The translations under genes and the position numbers were made by a program. Under the pieces are notes generated by a model. That model did not search any database. It had not been told where the DNA came from and saw only the letters and a list, made by a program, of their open reading frames with translations. 64,000 bases of DNA from Pseudomonas gozinkensis (GTDB taxonomy: Bacteria; Pseudomonadota; Gammaproteobacteria; Pseudomonadales; Pseudomonadaceae): positions 763,501-827,500 of the forward strand of contig NZ_CP062253.1 in the NCBI RefSeq assembly GCF_014863585.1. Direction: 5' to 3'. Every line of letters begins with the position of its first letter. Positions within the stretch are counted from its first letter, which is position 1. Positions 9,539 through 18,339 of the stretch are shown here, in pieces.

Positions 9539-9552
9539 GTCTGTTGCAAAAC

Positions 9553-9579
9553 AACGGGAGCCCATGGCTCCCGTTTTTT
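9553..9579 (+). terminator. Intrinsic terminator after the DUF4136 pair
   Basis: A perfect 10-bp stem (AACGGGAGCC / GGCTCCCGTT) closes a CAT loop and runs into six Ts. Confidence 0.93.
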
Positions 9580-9687
9580 ATGGGCCGGTGAAACTGGCGC
9601 GTTGCCAGCAGTGTCGGTGCGGCGCGTCTACACTCAAATCCACCAATGGAGGTTGCGCCCGGCCGTGCGCCGGCAAAGGAGTGCGCC

Positions 9688-11685
9688 ATGTCGCGTCATC
9701 CGCAGTGCGGTGGGCCAGCCCGGCAGCGGGGGGCCATCGGCCTGATGGCGGCCGCCACGCTCAGCCTGGCGCTGGTGTTGATGCTGCTGGTGGTGGACAC
9801 CGGCCGTCTGTACATGGAACAACGCAAACTGCAGCGCCTGGTGGACACCGCCGCCCTCGAAGCCGTCAGCCGTGGCGGCAACTGCCTGCCGGGCCTCACC
9901 GCCGCCAGTTACGCGGGGCAAAGTGCAACGCGCAACGGGTTTGTCGCCGATGCCAACAACGTCCTTGTGGTCGATTGCGGAGCCCTGGTAACTGCCGCCA
10001 CCGGCCTGCGTACGTTCACGGTGAATGCCACGCAATCGGACGCGGTCAAGGTTGCGGCCAATCGCACGGTGACCAGCAGTTTCGCCGGCGGTGTGCAGGC
10101 GCTGTTCAGTGGCACTCCGGTCCGTCTCAACACCGTGCTTTACGCTTCGGCAGTGGCGGCCAAACCCAAGCCGACCGTCGCTCAATTGAACATCCGCAGT
10201 AACCTGGCCAGCATCGACACCGCGCAATCGAACATCCTCAATCCGCTGTTTTCCGGGCTGCTCGGTGGTAACGTCAATCTGACCGCCCTGGGCTGGACCG
10301 GCCTGCTCAACACCGACATCAACCTGCTCAGCTACCTGAATCAACTGGCGATCAACCTCAACGTCGCCGCCGGCAATTACACCCAGTTGCTCAACACCCA
10401 GGCCACGGTGACCCAATTGATCCAGGCCGCGATTACGGCGGTGCAGCTCAACGGCGCCACCGCTGAAGTGATTACTGCGCTGGGCCAGCTGCAAGTGGCG
10501 GCGATCAATGCCGCGCCGGTAAAGCTCGGCGACATCCTGCAATTGCAGACCGGCACCACGGCCGCCGGGCTGGATGCCAATCTGCAGTTGCTGCAACTGG
10601 TCCAGGGCGTGATTCAACTGGCCAACAGCAAGAGTGCGGTGGCCGCGACCCTGCCGATCAGCGTGTTGGGACTGGCGAATGTCACGGTGCGGGTCAAGGT
10701 CATCGAGCCGCCACAGTTTTCCGCCATCGGTGATCCGGCGCTGGCCAAGGCCAATCCCACCGGGCCGAACCGGATTTATGTACGTACCGCGCAGATTCGC
10801 ACACTGCTTTCAGTGAATCTGCCGGTGCTGTCCGGGGTGACCGGGTTGGCCAATGCGGTACTCGGGCTGGTTGGTACGCTGACACCGACGCTCAATGCAC
10901 TGTTGAGCCTCAATCTGGTCGCCACACTGAATTCGGTCGGCTGCCTGCTCGGGGCCGGTTGTGAGCAACTGGACCCGCAGCTGTTGCCCTCGCCGCAAAT
11001 CGACATCAGCCTGGATGCCGGCGGCGCCATCAGTTACGTCACCGACTACAGTTGCCCGACCGGCAACACCGGCACCAAAAGCCTGACGGCCCGCACCACC
11101 ACCTCGATTGCCGACCTCAAGCTGGGCAAGATCGACCCGACCAACGCGTTTTCATCCTCTGCCGAACCCACGGTCACACCGTTGCCGCTGGTGGATCTGG
11201 GCACGGTGACCTGTCACAAGATCTTGGGGATCGGCAGCTGTGACCCGAGCACTCACGTGCCATACGGCGCCGGCGGCATCGCGATCATGGTCAACACCAG
11301 CGTGGCGCAGAACACCCAGAACCTGGTGTTTTCCAGCGGCAATCCGTTCGCCACACCGCCCAACCTGAAACTGCCGCCGAGCGTGATTGCCGCCGCGCCC
11401 TCAAGCAACATCGTCAACAGCCTGGCAAGCACCCTGGCCGGGATCAATCTGATCGTCTACAAACCACAGGGCAGCAACCCGTTGGGGGCAATCGTCACTG
11501 GCGTCGCCAGTTTGATCAGCGATGTCACGACGATCCTGCAACCGCTGATCACCAACCTGGTGAGTCCGCTGCTGGATCCGCTGCTCAACAATTTGCTCAA
11601 AGGGCTGGGGATCAACCTGATGGACGTCGACGTCGGCGCCAACATGACCTGCGGCCAGACCGGCAAGGCCTATCTGGTGATCTAG
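9688..11685 (+). CDS. tadG: TadG-type Tad pilus assembly protein
   Basis: A 665-residue protein that starts MSRHPQ; AAGGAG sits upstream, which favours this ATG over one at 9646. Residues 14-38 carry the TadG/TadE-like N-terminus, 'RGAIGLMAAATLSLALVLML', a single membrane anchor followed by 'DTGRLYMEQRKLQRLVDTAALE'. The remaining ~600 residues are periplasmic, rich in Asn, Thr, Leu and Ala, with paired cysteines near the end. TadG is an accessory factor of the Flp/Tad pilus. It stands apart from the main tad operon, as PA4297 does near pprA/pprB in P. aeruginosa. Its TAG stop and the stop of the convergent kinase gene share the palindrome CTAG. Confidence 0.88.
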   Translation: MSRHPQCGGPARQRGAIGLMAAATLSLALVLMLLVVDTGRLYMEQRKLQRLVDTAALEAVSRGGNCLPGLTAASYAGQSATRNGFVADANNVLVVDCGALVTAATGLRTFTVNATQSDAVKVAANRTVTSSFAGGVQALFSGTPVRLNTVLYASAVAAKPKPTVAQLNIRSNLASIDTAQSNILNPLFSGLLGGNVNLTALGWTGLLNTDINLLSYLNQLAINLNVAAGNYTQLLNTQATVTQLIQAAITAVQLNGATAEVITALGQLQVAAINAAPVKLGDILQLQTGTTAAGLDANLQLLQLVQGVIQLANSKSAVAATLPISVLGLANVTVRVKVIEPPQFSAIGDPALAKANPTGPNRIYVRTAQIRTLLSVNLPVLSGVTGLANAVLGLVGTLTPTLNALLSLNLVATLNSVGCLLGAGCEQLDPQLLPSPQIDISLDAGGAISYVTDYSCPTGNTGTKSLTARTTTSIADLKLGKIDPTNAFSSSAEPTVTPLPLVDLGTVTCHKILGIGSCDPSTHVPYGAGGIAIMVNTSVAQNTQNLVFSSGNPFATPPNLKLPPSVIAAAPSSNIVNSLASTLAGINLIVYKPQGSNPLGAIVTGVASLISDVTTILQPLITNLVSPLLDPLLNNLLKGLGINLMDVDVGANMTCGQTGKAYLVI

Positions 11686-14429
11686 TCGTCGGCGGCGATC
11701 GGCAATTCGATGCAGAACCGCGCACCGTCCGCCGAGTTGCGCACGCTCAAGTGACCGCCCATGTTCTCGATGATCCCGTAACTCACCGACAACCCCAGAC
11801 CGGTGCCGACCCCCACCGGTTTGGTGGTGAAGAACGGTTCGAAAATCCGCTCCAGCAGACGCGGGTCGATACCGCCGCCATTGTCCTCGACCCACAGTCG
11901 CACCTTCTGCTCGTCGCGTTCGGCGTAGATCGAAATCCACGGTTTGAACGTTGAGTCGGACTCGCGTTTGCCCAGCAGCGCATCCCGGGCGTTGACCATC
12001 AGGTTGATCAGCACCTGCTCAAGCTGATCGACATACCCGCGCACCTGAACCTCGAACGCGGTTTCACTGATGCGCAAATCCACGCCTTTGCCGCGCATGC
12101 CTTCGGCCAGCAGCGACAGCGTGCCTTCGATGGCGCTGGCCGGGTTGAACAGCTGCTGCTCGATCTCGGAGCGGCGACCGAACACCCGCATGTGATCCAC
12201 CACTTTCGCGGCGCGCTGGACCTGCGCGTCGATGCGGTTGAGTTTGTCGGTCAGGTAATCGATCTGCACATCGCCGTTGCTCAGGCGCTTCTGCACGTTG
12301 ACGATGGCCATGCGCATGACGTTCAGCGGCTGATTGATTTCGTGGGCCAGACCGGTGGCCATCTCGCCGAGGGTGGCCATTTTTGCGCTTTGCGTGAGTT
12401 GCTGCTGGGAGCGGCGGACTTCGGTGTTGTCGCGGCCAACGGCTTGTACTTCGATCAGTTTCCCGTGCTCATCGAACACGCCGCGATCCGACCACACCCA
12501 CCACGCGTGCTCGCGTCCCGGCAATTGCAGATTGATTTCCGCGGTGCTGACGGGGGATTGCGGGGTCAACTGCGCCAGGCGCTCAACGAAGGCCGCGCGC
12601 TGAACGTCGGACATCCAGCTGCCCAGATCGATGCCCGGCAGGGCTTCGGGGGTGCATTCCAGATACGTCGCCAGCGGCCGGTTGCCGAACGTCAGGATCA
12701 GGTCCGGGCGATAGCGGCAGATCATCGCCGGCGAGTCCTCGACCAGAATCCGGTAGCGTTCCTCACTCTGCTTGACCTGCTCGGCGGCCAGCGTCGCGTC
12801 GGTAACGTCCAGCCATAAACCGACGGCCTCCACCGGCAGGCCCAGGTCATTGCGCAACAACCGGGCTTCATCGAGCAGCCAGTGGTAATTGCCGTGAATG
12901 TCGCGCAGGCGATAGCGGGCGCGCACCGAGCCTTCGCGCAGCAGTTGCCGGGTGCGCTCGAAATACAGGGCCCGGTCATCCGGGTGAATCCGCTCCGCCA
13001 GCGCGCTGGCGTCGCAGTCTTCCAGGCTCCAGCCCAGCAGCGGTTGCAGGCTGGCGCTGAAAAACGCCGGCAGCAAGGCGCCTTCGACGTAGTGCTGGAC
13101 GTAAATCACCGCCGGCGAACTGGCGATCAGGTTGTCCAGCCGCGCATGGGCGGCGGCGGCCAGTTGCTGTTGGTTCTTGATGTCGCTGATGTCGAGCATG
13201 AAGCCCACCAGCCGTCGATGCTCGCCGGTGCCGGTGACCTGCCCCTGAAGGCGATACCACGTCGGATTCTGGCTGGCATCGTGAGGATGCAGGCGCACGC
13301 ACAGGTCGAGGATTTCCCCGTGCAGTTGCAAGGCTTGCAGGCGGCTGCGGACTTCTTCGCGATCGGCGGGATGGATCAGCGTCAGCCAGGTGTCGAGCAT
13401 CAGAGTCGTGCTGTCCTGTTGCAGAGTGGCGGCCAGCGTCGGGGCCAGTTGAATCTGCTCGCTGCTGCTGATTTCCCACCAGCCTGTGCCGAGCAGCGTC
13501 TGCAACGACTCCAGCCGTTCCAGTTGCAGTTGATGCTTTTGTTCGCGCAAACGACCGAGCAGGGGGCCGGCCAGTGCGCCTGCCAACATCAGCCAGTCGC
13601 GGTCGGTCAGATAAGGCGCAGTCTTGTCCACCGCGTAAAAACCGCAGAGCAGCCACGCCATCACGCCTCGATCATCGCTATAGGGCACGGCAAAACCTTC
13701 GGCATTGCCGAACAGGCCCTGGACCCGCGAGTGTTCGTACTGGCCGTAATGCGCACCCAGGCGCTGCGGGCCAATGCCATTGAGACTGTCGAGCGGCGTG
13801 CCCAGACGCTGGCTGTCGTGCCACAGCGCCGGTGCGTCATGGGCGTGGAATTGCTGATGGATCTGCCAGCCCTGTTCCTGTTCATCGAGCAGGGCGAGTG
13901 CCAGGCACGGAATCTGCCAACGCTGGGCGATGACCTGCAATTGTTCGCTGACAAGCATCGGCAACCGGCCAAGGCTGCAGCTGCGCAACTGCTTGCTGAT
14001 CTGCTCGGCAAGCATGTGGCACGCCTCGCGCTGATGCGCTTGCTGGCGTTCGGACAACAGGTCGGCAATGTCGATCAGTTGCAGCAGCCAGCCATTGCCC
14101 AGCGGCTGGACCCAGCCGCGCAGGTGCAAGGTCTGGTCGCCCAGGGCGGGGAAGTCCAGGTCCAGCAGTTGGCCTTGCCAGTCCTGCGGCCGGCCCTCGA
14201 TGGCCAGCGTGCTGCGCGCCAGCAGGTAGTCGTGCAACGGCAACGGATTTTCGCGAGGCGTCTGTTGTGCCAGCAGCAGGCGCAGCGGGCCGGCCACTTG
14301 CAACACGCCGCCTTCGCTGTCGAGGTGGATGTGCAGGCCCGTCAGCGGGGTGCCGAGCATGTCCGGCATATCGCTGGCGACCATGCTCCGCTTCAGCAGG
14401 CGGCCGAGCAGGTTGTCACCCGGGGTCAA
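11682..14429 (-). CDS. pprA: PprA-like sensor histidine kinase
   Basis: A 915-residue kinase without an obvious membrane segment, so probably cytosolic. Domains in order: a variable N-terminus, a GAF-like region (about 135-310), three PAS-type modules (about 325-430, 440-560, 565-690), HisKA with the phospho-accepting His in '[12 protein letters not shown]', and a HATPase domain with '[10 protein letters not shown]', 'VEDNGGGID' and '[13 protein letters not shown]'. It is expected to phosphorylate PprB, which switches on Tad pili and adhesins. The ATG overlaps the stop of the TadE-like gene (ATGA), so the pilin-like gene and kinase are coupled. The signal sensed is unknown. Confidence 0.88.
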   Translation of the reverse strand: MTPGDNLLGRLLKRSMVASDMPDMLGTPLTGLHIHLDSEGGVLQVAGPLRLLLAQQTPRENPLPLHDYLLARSTLAIEGRPQDWQGQLLDLDFPALGDQTLHLRGWVQPLGNGWLLQLIDIADLLSERQQAHQREACHMLAEQISKQLRSCSLGRLPMLVSEQLQVIAQRWQIPCLALALLDEQEQGWQIHQQFHAHDAPALWHDSQRLGTPLDSLNGIGPQRLGAHYGQYEHSRVQGLFGNAEGFAVPYSDDRGVMAWLLCGFYAVDKTAPYLTDRDWLMLAGALAGPLLGRLREQKHQLQLERLESLQTLLGTGWWEISSSEQIQLAPTLAATLQQDSTTLMLDTWLTLIHPADREEVRSRLQALQLHGEILDLCVRLHPHDASQNPTWYRLQGQVTGTGEHRRLVGFMLDISDIKNQQQLAAAAHARLDNLIASSPAVIYVQHYVEGALLPAFFSASLQPLLGWSLEDCDASALAERIHPDDRALYFERTRQLLREGSVRARYRLRDIHGNYHWLLDEARLLRNDLGLPVEAVGLWLDVTDATLAAEQVKQSEERYRILVEDSPAMICRYRPDLILTFGNRPLATYLECTPEALPGIDLGSWMSDVQRAAFVERLAQLTPQSPVSTAEINLQLPGREHAWWVWSDRGVFDEHGKLIEVQAVGRDNTEVRRSQQQLTQSAKMATLGEMATGLAHEINQPLNVMRMAIVNVQKRLSNGDVQIDYLTDKLNRIDAQVQRAAKVVDHMRVFGRRSEIEQQLFNPASAIEGTLSLLAEGMRGKGVDLRISETAFEVQVRGYVDQLEQVLINLMVNARDALLGKRESDSTFKPWISIYAERDEQKVRLWVEDNGGGIDPRLLERIFEPFFTTKPVGVGTGLGLSVSYGIIENMGGHLSVRNSADGARFCIELPIAADD

Positions 14430-14872
14430 AATTTCAGGCTCGAAATGGCGGTCAGGTTCGTTGGCAGGCTGGGGACAGCGCCGACACCCGGCAACACCAG
14501 AAACGGGATGACCCGATTGAGTTTGCTCACCGGGTAATTGACGCTGACGGTGAGCGTGCCCTGAGCCGCGTCATAGACGGTTGACGTGTCCGTGCCGACC
14601 ACCACGTTCAGCGATGTCGGCAGCACCGACAATTGCTGGGTCAACGCGGCATTCGCGGTGCTGACCAGCACCGTCGAATAGTTGGGAAGCGCGGGATCGA
14701 CCGCCACGGCGCGGCGGATGGCTTCGGCGGTGACCTGATTGAACGTCTGCATCAGCACAAACGGCAGGCTGTAACTGACCAGGCCATAAAACACCGCGAA
14801 AAAGATCACGAACACCAGGGCGAACTCGATCGCCACCGCACCTTTTTGCGCCTTCCGAGAGCCGGTTTTCAT
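14426..14872 (-). CDS. TadE-like minor pilin (TadF-type)
   Basis: A 148-residue protein starting MKTGSRKAQKG; a GTG at 14896 is an alternative start. It has a TadE-type N-terminus, 'KGAVAIEFALVFVIFFAVFYGLVSY', with the conserved Glu after the Gly-Ala junction, one transmembrane helix and a periplasmic domain. TadE/TadF proteins are pseudopilins needed for Flp pilus assembly. The stop overlaps the pprA start. It is divergent from fppA with a 75-base gap. It corresponds in position to PA4294. Confidence 0.8.
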   Translation of the reverse strand: MKTGSRKAQKGAVAIEFALVFVIFFAVFYGLVSYSLPFVLMQTFNQVTAEAIRRAVAVDPALPNYSTVLVSTANAALTQQLSVLPTSLNVVVGTDTSTVYDAAQGTLTVSVNYPVSKLNRVIPFLVLPGVGAVPSLPTNLTAISSLKF

Positions 14873-14947
14873 CCGTGCGTCTACCCTGACAGTCACTGCG
14901 TAGTATCAGCATAGAATCATTCAGCAAAAACGGACGGTTTTTACCGG

Positions 14948-15418
14948 ATGCAAAGTCTTGTCCTTCTGATCTGGTTGACGGCGTGTGCGGCCCAGGATGC
15001 CCGGCAACGAAGGATTGCCAACGTCCTGACGCTGGGTGTCGGCACGCTGGCGCTGGTCTACCTGTTGTCTTTCGGTACCACCTGGATAGGCGCCGACGCG
15101 GGGCAGGGCGGCTGGGCCTGTGTCGTGGCGCTTGCGTTCACGCTGCCGGGGTATTTCATGGGCCGAATGGGCGCCGGCGATGTGAAATTAATGACAGCTC
15201 TTGGTCTTGCGACGGACGGCGTCTCGCTGCTGGGGATATTTATCGGAGCAGGTGCCGCGAGCGTGGTCTGGATTCTGCTGGCGCCAAGACTCTGGCTGCA
15301 TATGAGTCAAGGGCTTAGGGAACGTCTTCGATATATGGGTCCATCCATGTCAAAAAAGCTGCCATTTGCGCCGTTCGTGCTGATCGGCTTTGTGCTTGCA
15401 CTGCCTTGGATCCATTAG
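14948..15418 (+). CDS. fppA: Flp prepilin peptidase FppA (TadV/CpaA family)
   Basis: A 156-residue integral-membrane aspartyl peptidase of the A24 family. The two catalytic aspartates are in 'AAQDARQRRI' (Asp17) and 'GRMGAGDVK' (Asp78, GxGD motif). It lacks the N-terminal methylase domain of PilD, as expected for Tad-specific peptidases. It would cleave Flp after Gly22 and also the TadE-like protein. Its divergent neighbour is the TadE-like pilin gene, and pprB lies downstream on the same strand after 125 bases. Confidence 0.9.
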   Translation: MQSLVLLIWLTACAAQDARQRRIANVLTLGVGTLALVYLLSFGTTWIGADAGQGGWACVVALAFTLPGYFMGRMGAGDVKLMTALGLATDGVSLLGIFIGAGAASVVWILLAPRLWLHMSQGLRERLRYMGPSMSKKLPFAPFVLIGFVLALPWIH

Positions 15419-15432
15419 TCGCCGAGCGCCAC

Positions 15433-15451
15433 TAGTCTTATGTACATAGTC
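15433..15451 (+). promoter_or_regulatory. Direct repeat TAGTC-N9-TAGTC upstream of pprB
   Basis: TAGTC occurs at 15433-15437 and 15447-15451, a 14-base period, about 93-111 bases before the pprB start. The same two-part motif with identical spacing lies upstream of flp/rcpC at 17157-17175. It may be the binding site of a response regulator such as PprB; this is inference from only two sites. Confidence 0.35.
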
Positions 15452-15543
15452 GGAAAGTGGGTCTACTTTCAAAGTAACTGGTTACACAGCCAACGGCTGA
15501 CAGTACAGGAATGGTCAGTTTTGGCCCGGGCATGGAGTGGCAC

Positions 15544-16320
15544 GTGAACAAGCTTACATCTGCGGTAAAAGTCCTCGTTGTCGATGATCAGCCTCTGATC
15601 GTCGAAGAGCTCTGTGAATTTCTCGAGAGCAGCGGCTACCGCTGTGTGCCGTGCGAGTCCAGCAAAGAGGCGATCGAGCGTTTTACGGGCGACACCGCGA
15701 TCGGGCTGGTGCTGTGCGATCTGCACATGCCGGACATGGACGGCATTCAACTGGTGCAGGAACTGCAGCGGTTGGCCGGCAAGCACCGGGCATTTGAAGC
15801 CATCATGCTCACCGGCCGCGCCGACAAGCAGGACGTGATCAAGGCCTTGCGCGCCGGGATTGCCGACTACTACCAGAAACCGGTCAATCTGGATGAATTG
15901 CTCGAAGGCCTGCAACGCCAGGAAGCGGTGCTGCAGGAACGGCAGAAAACCCTGCAACTGGGGCACCTGAATCAGAAACTTCAGGACTTGTCGTCGTCCA
16001 TCGATGATCTTTATCAGGACCTGGACAAGGTGCGTCGCGGGCCGGCGCCCGTCAGCGACGAAGCCACGCATGAGGCCGGCGAACTGGAGATCCCGGCGAT
16101 CTTCAATCAGCTGTCACCACGGCAACTGGACGTGGCGCGCCTGGTGGGCAAGGGGCAGACCAATTATCAGATTGCCTGTGAGCTGGGTATTACCGAAAAC
16201 ACGGTGAAACTCTACGTTTCGCAGGTGTTGCGCCTGACCCACATGCATAACCGCACGCAGTTGGCGCTGGCGTTATCGCCGGGCAATTCCGGTTTGCGTC
16301 AGCGGGTGACCGCACACTGA
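15544..16320 (+). CDS. pprB: PprB-like response regulator (receiver + LuxR HTH)
   Basis: A GTG start at 15544 is chosen because GGAG lies six bases before it; ATG codons at 15511 and 15532 are alternatives. The 258-residue protein has a receiver domain with acidic pair Asp14-Asp15, phospho-acceptor Asp59 in 'VLCDLHMPDMDG' and Lys in 'YYQKPVN', a coiled linker (about 125-180), and a LuxR-type HTH ('LSPRQLDVARLVGKGQTNYQ', 'ITENTVKLYVSQVLR'). In P. aeruginosa, PprB activates flp-tad and other adhesin genes. Its location between the peptidase gene and the pilin supports the same role here. Confidence 0.9.
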   Translation: MNKLTSAVKVLVVDDQPLIVEELCEFLESSGYRCVPCESSKEAIERFTGDTAIGLVLCDLHMPDMDGIQLVQELQRLAGKHRAFEAIMLTGRADKQDVIKALRAGIADYYQKPVNLDELLEGLQRQEAVLQERQKTLQLGHLNQKLQDLSSSIDDLYQDLDKVRRGPAPVSDEATHEAGELEIPAIFNQLSPRQLDVARLVGKGQTNYQIACELGITENTVKLYVSQVLRLTHMHNRTQLALALSPGNSGLRQRVTAH

Positions 16321-16328
16321 GACAGATT

Positions 16329-16351
16329 GCCGGGTAAGCGCTTTACCCGGC
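16329..16351. terminator. Hairpin between pprB and the convergent receiver gene
   Basis: A 9-bp perfect stem (GCCGGGTAA / TTACCCGGC) lies nine bases after the pprB stop and includes the stop of the opposite gene. There is no T run on either side, so it is a hairpin that may act as a weak bidirectional terminator. Confidence 0.5.
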
Positions 16352-16750
16352 ATTCACCTTCGGCTTGGGAAACAGGTTGTCGAGGGTTTCCAGCAGCCGC
16401 ACGTGATAGATCGGCTTTCGGAACAGGTCCAGCACCTGCAACCGCAGCATGTCGCTCACATCCTCCATGTCCGCATGCCCCGACGTCACGATCACTGGCA
16501 GATGCTGGCGTGAGGTGTGTTCGCGCAAGCGTTTGATCAGCGACATGCCGCTTTCCTCCGGCATGCGCAGATCGGTGATCACCAGGGCGATATCGGGATG
16601 ACGGGTCAGATGATGCAGGGCGAGTTTGACCGAGGTCGCGGTATGGCAGACGAAGCCTTCACCCTCCAGCAACTCCGCCAACTCCAGCAACGCGTCCTCT
16701 TCGTCGTCAACCAGAAGCAACTGTTGGCGTGGGGAAGAAGACACGTTCAT
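16343..16750 (-). CDS. Single-domain response regulator
   Basis: A 135-residue stand-alone receiver domain: acidic pair Asp15-Asp16 in 'LLLVDDEEDA', phospho-acceptor Asp60 in 'VITDLRMPEESG', and the conserved Lys in 'LFRKPIYHV'. It has no output domain, so it probably works by protein-protein contact or as a phosphate sink. It sits between pprB and flp on the minus strand, which suggests it feeds into Tad pilus control. No partner kinase is encoded next to it apart from the PprA-like kinase. Confidence 0.85.
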   Translation of the reverse strand: MNVSSSPRQQLLLVDDEEDALLELAELLEGEGFVCHTATSVKLALHHLTRHPDIALVITDLRMPEESGMSLIKRLREHTSRQHLPVIVTSGHADMEDVSDMLRLQVLDLFRKPIYHVRLLETLDNLFPKPKVNAG

Positions 16751-16827
16751 GGGCAGTACCTGAAAGCTGAATGGAAGACCGAGTGTAGCGGAACATCAGC
16801 AAGGTGCTGGCAGGACCGAGCTGTCGA

Positions 16828-17046
16828 TTACGGAACGGTTGGCCGGGTCTGCGTAGCGCCGCCCAGCGACACCAGAATGTTGTTGAAGATCGCCAGCATG
16901 CGATCACCCAGCGGGGTGACGAAGGTCACGACCACCACGGCGACCATGGCCACGACGATGGCGTATTCGATTGCCGAAGCACCGTCTTCACGTTTGTAGA
17001 ACAGCAGGGCTCTGGCCATTAAATAATCAACGATCATTCGAAACAT
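16828..17046 (-). CDS. flp: Flp-type major pilin of the Tad pilus
   Basis: A 72-residue prepilin. The start at 17046 has AAGGAG seven bases upstream; longer in-frame starts are rejected. The type IVb signal is 'FYKREDG|ASAIEYAI': cleavage after Gly22 leaves a mature pilin with Glu at +5 followed by Tyr, the Flp signature, and then a hydrophobic helix. FppA should process it and RcpA/TadA/TadB/TadC should assemble it. It is divergent from the rcpC-tad operon, as in P. aeruginosa. Confidence 0.93.
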   Translation of the reverse strand: MFRMIVDYLMARALLFYKREDGASAIEYAIVVAMVAVVVVTFVTPLGDRMLAIFNNILVSLGGATQTRPTVP

Positions 17047-17377
17047 GTGCCCACTCCTTTGCGCTCCTGGCGCCGATGTAACAGCAGCGGCAAAGCGTTC
17101 GCCGTGCCATTTGAGCATTGTCAACAAACCCCCGCCCAACAACTGTAAGAACGGATTAGTCATAAAGGATTAGTCGCTTCGTCACGCCCGATATTTCGAC
17201 TGTTAATTGGCCAAGACCCATACTTTCGTGGGTTATTTGCCTGTCAGTAATGGCGCTTTGGCTTGTTTCAGCTAGCGTGGAAATAGCGAAATAGTTGGAT
17301 GTTCACAGCTGCCTGATTGCGATGTTCCCTGGTTAGGAAGTGCGGGCTGGTAGTGCAGCAGGAAAGGGAGAGCCGTC
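17047..17377. promoter_or_regulatory. Divergent flp / rcpC control region
   Basis: This 331-base gap is AT-richer than its surroundings and must carry promoters for flp (minus) and rcpC (plus). It includes a direct repeat GGATTAGTC at 17153-17161 and 17167-17175 (14-base period), matching the TAGTC pair upstream of pprB. I see no open frame or RNA gene in it. Confidence 0.6.
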
Positions 17378-18319
17378 ATGAACAGTCGTGTCACCATGGG
17401 CCTTGCAGCGGTGCTTTTACTGGGGGCCATCGTTGTCGGATATTGGGGGCTGGTGCTCAGCCGCCAACCCGCTCCGGTTGCAGAGGCGCCCGCGCCTGCG
17501 GTGGTCACCGTCGAAAAAACCGTCGCTGCCGCCGAAGACCAGACCCGCCAGCCCGTCGTCGTGCTGGTACACGACGTCCCGCCATTCACCCCCCTCACGG
17601 CCGCCGACCTGGCCGTTGAAAAACTGCTCAGCGCCCCCGCCGGCAGCCTCGGCACAATCGAACAGGCCGTGGGCCGCACGCCGTGGCGCCACCTGAGTGC
17701 CGGCACCTGGCTCAATGAAGAAAGCTTCGAAGCCGGCGGCACACTGGCACGGATGATCCACAGTGATGAGCGCGCGCTGGCGGTGTCGGTCGATGAGGTG
17801 ATCGGCGCCGCCGGGCAGTTGATCCCCGGGGATTACGTCGACGTGCTGTTGTTCCTGCGCCAGGACGCCAGCAACCCGCAGCAGTCGGCACAGATTGTGG
17901 TGCCGGCCATGCGCGTGCTGGGTGTCGGCGAACAGTACGGCCTGACCAACGACGGTCAGCCATCCGCTCCCGCCATGAGTGCCGACGACAAGATCAAACA
18001 GGACCAGCGCCGACTCACCGCGCGCACCGTGGTGCTGGCGGTGCCTGAACAATTGTTGAGTCGAATGATGCTTGCCACCCAGGTCGGCACGTTGCGCCTG
18101 GCCGTGCGCAGCAGTGAAGAGCAGCGCCTGGCCAAGTATTGGGCCGGCGAACGTCAGGCGCCGGACAAACTGGTGGCCGCCAACAGCCAGCTCTTCCAGT
18201 TCACTCAACTGGCGCTGGGGACGGCGCCGAAAGCTGCGCCCGGTGGCGACCACAGCGGTGCGATACGACCTGCGGTGGAAGTGATTCGCGGCAATCAGAC
18301 CAACCAACAAAACCCATGA
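17378..18319 (+). CDS. rcpC: RcpC/CpaB Tad pilus assembly protein
   Basis: A 313-residue protein with an N-terminal membrane anchor ('VTMGLAAVLLLGAIVVGYWGLVL'), an SAF domain (about 58-125, 'VVVLVHDVPPFTPLTAADL', 'LSAGTWLNEESF'), and a RcpC/CpaB domain ('ALAVSVDEVIGAAGQLIPGDYVDVL'). In the Tad system this periplasmic protein works with the RcpA secretin. It is the first gene of the operon that runs to the DUF3613 gene. Confidence 0.9.
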   Translation: MNSRVTMGLAAVLLLGAIVVGYWGLVLSRQPAPVAEAPAPAVVTVEKTVAAAEDQTRQPVVVLVHDVPPFTPLTAADLAVEKLLSAPAGSLGTIEQAVGRTPWRHLSAGTWLNEESFEAGGTLARMIHSDERALAVSVDEVIGAAGQLIPGDYVDVLLFLRQDASNPQQSAQIVVPAMRVLGVGEQYGLTNDGQPSAPAMSADDKIKQDQRRLTARTVVLAVPEQLLSRMMLATQVGTLRLAVRSSEEQRLAKYWAGERQAPDKLVAANSQLFQFTQLALGTAPKAAPGGDHSGAIRPAVEVIRGNQTNQQNP

Positions 18320-18339
18320 CTGAGCAAGGATCCAAGTGC

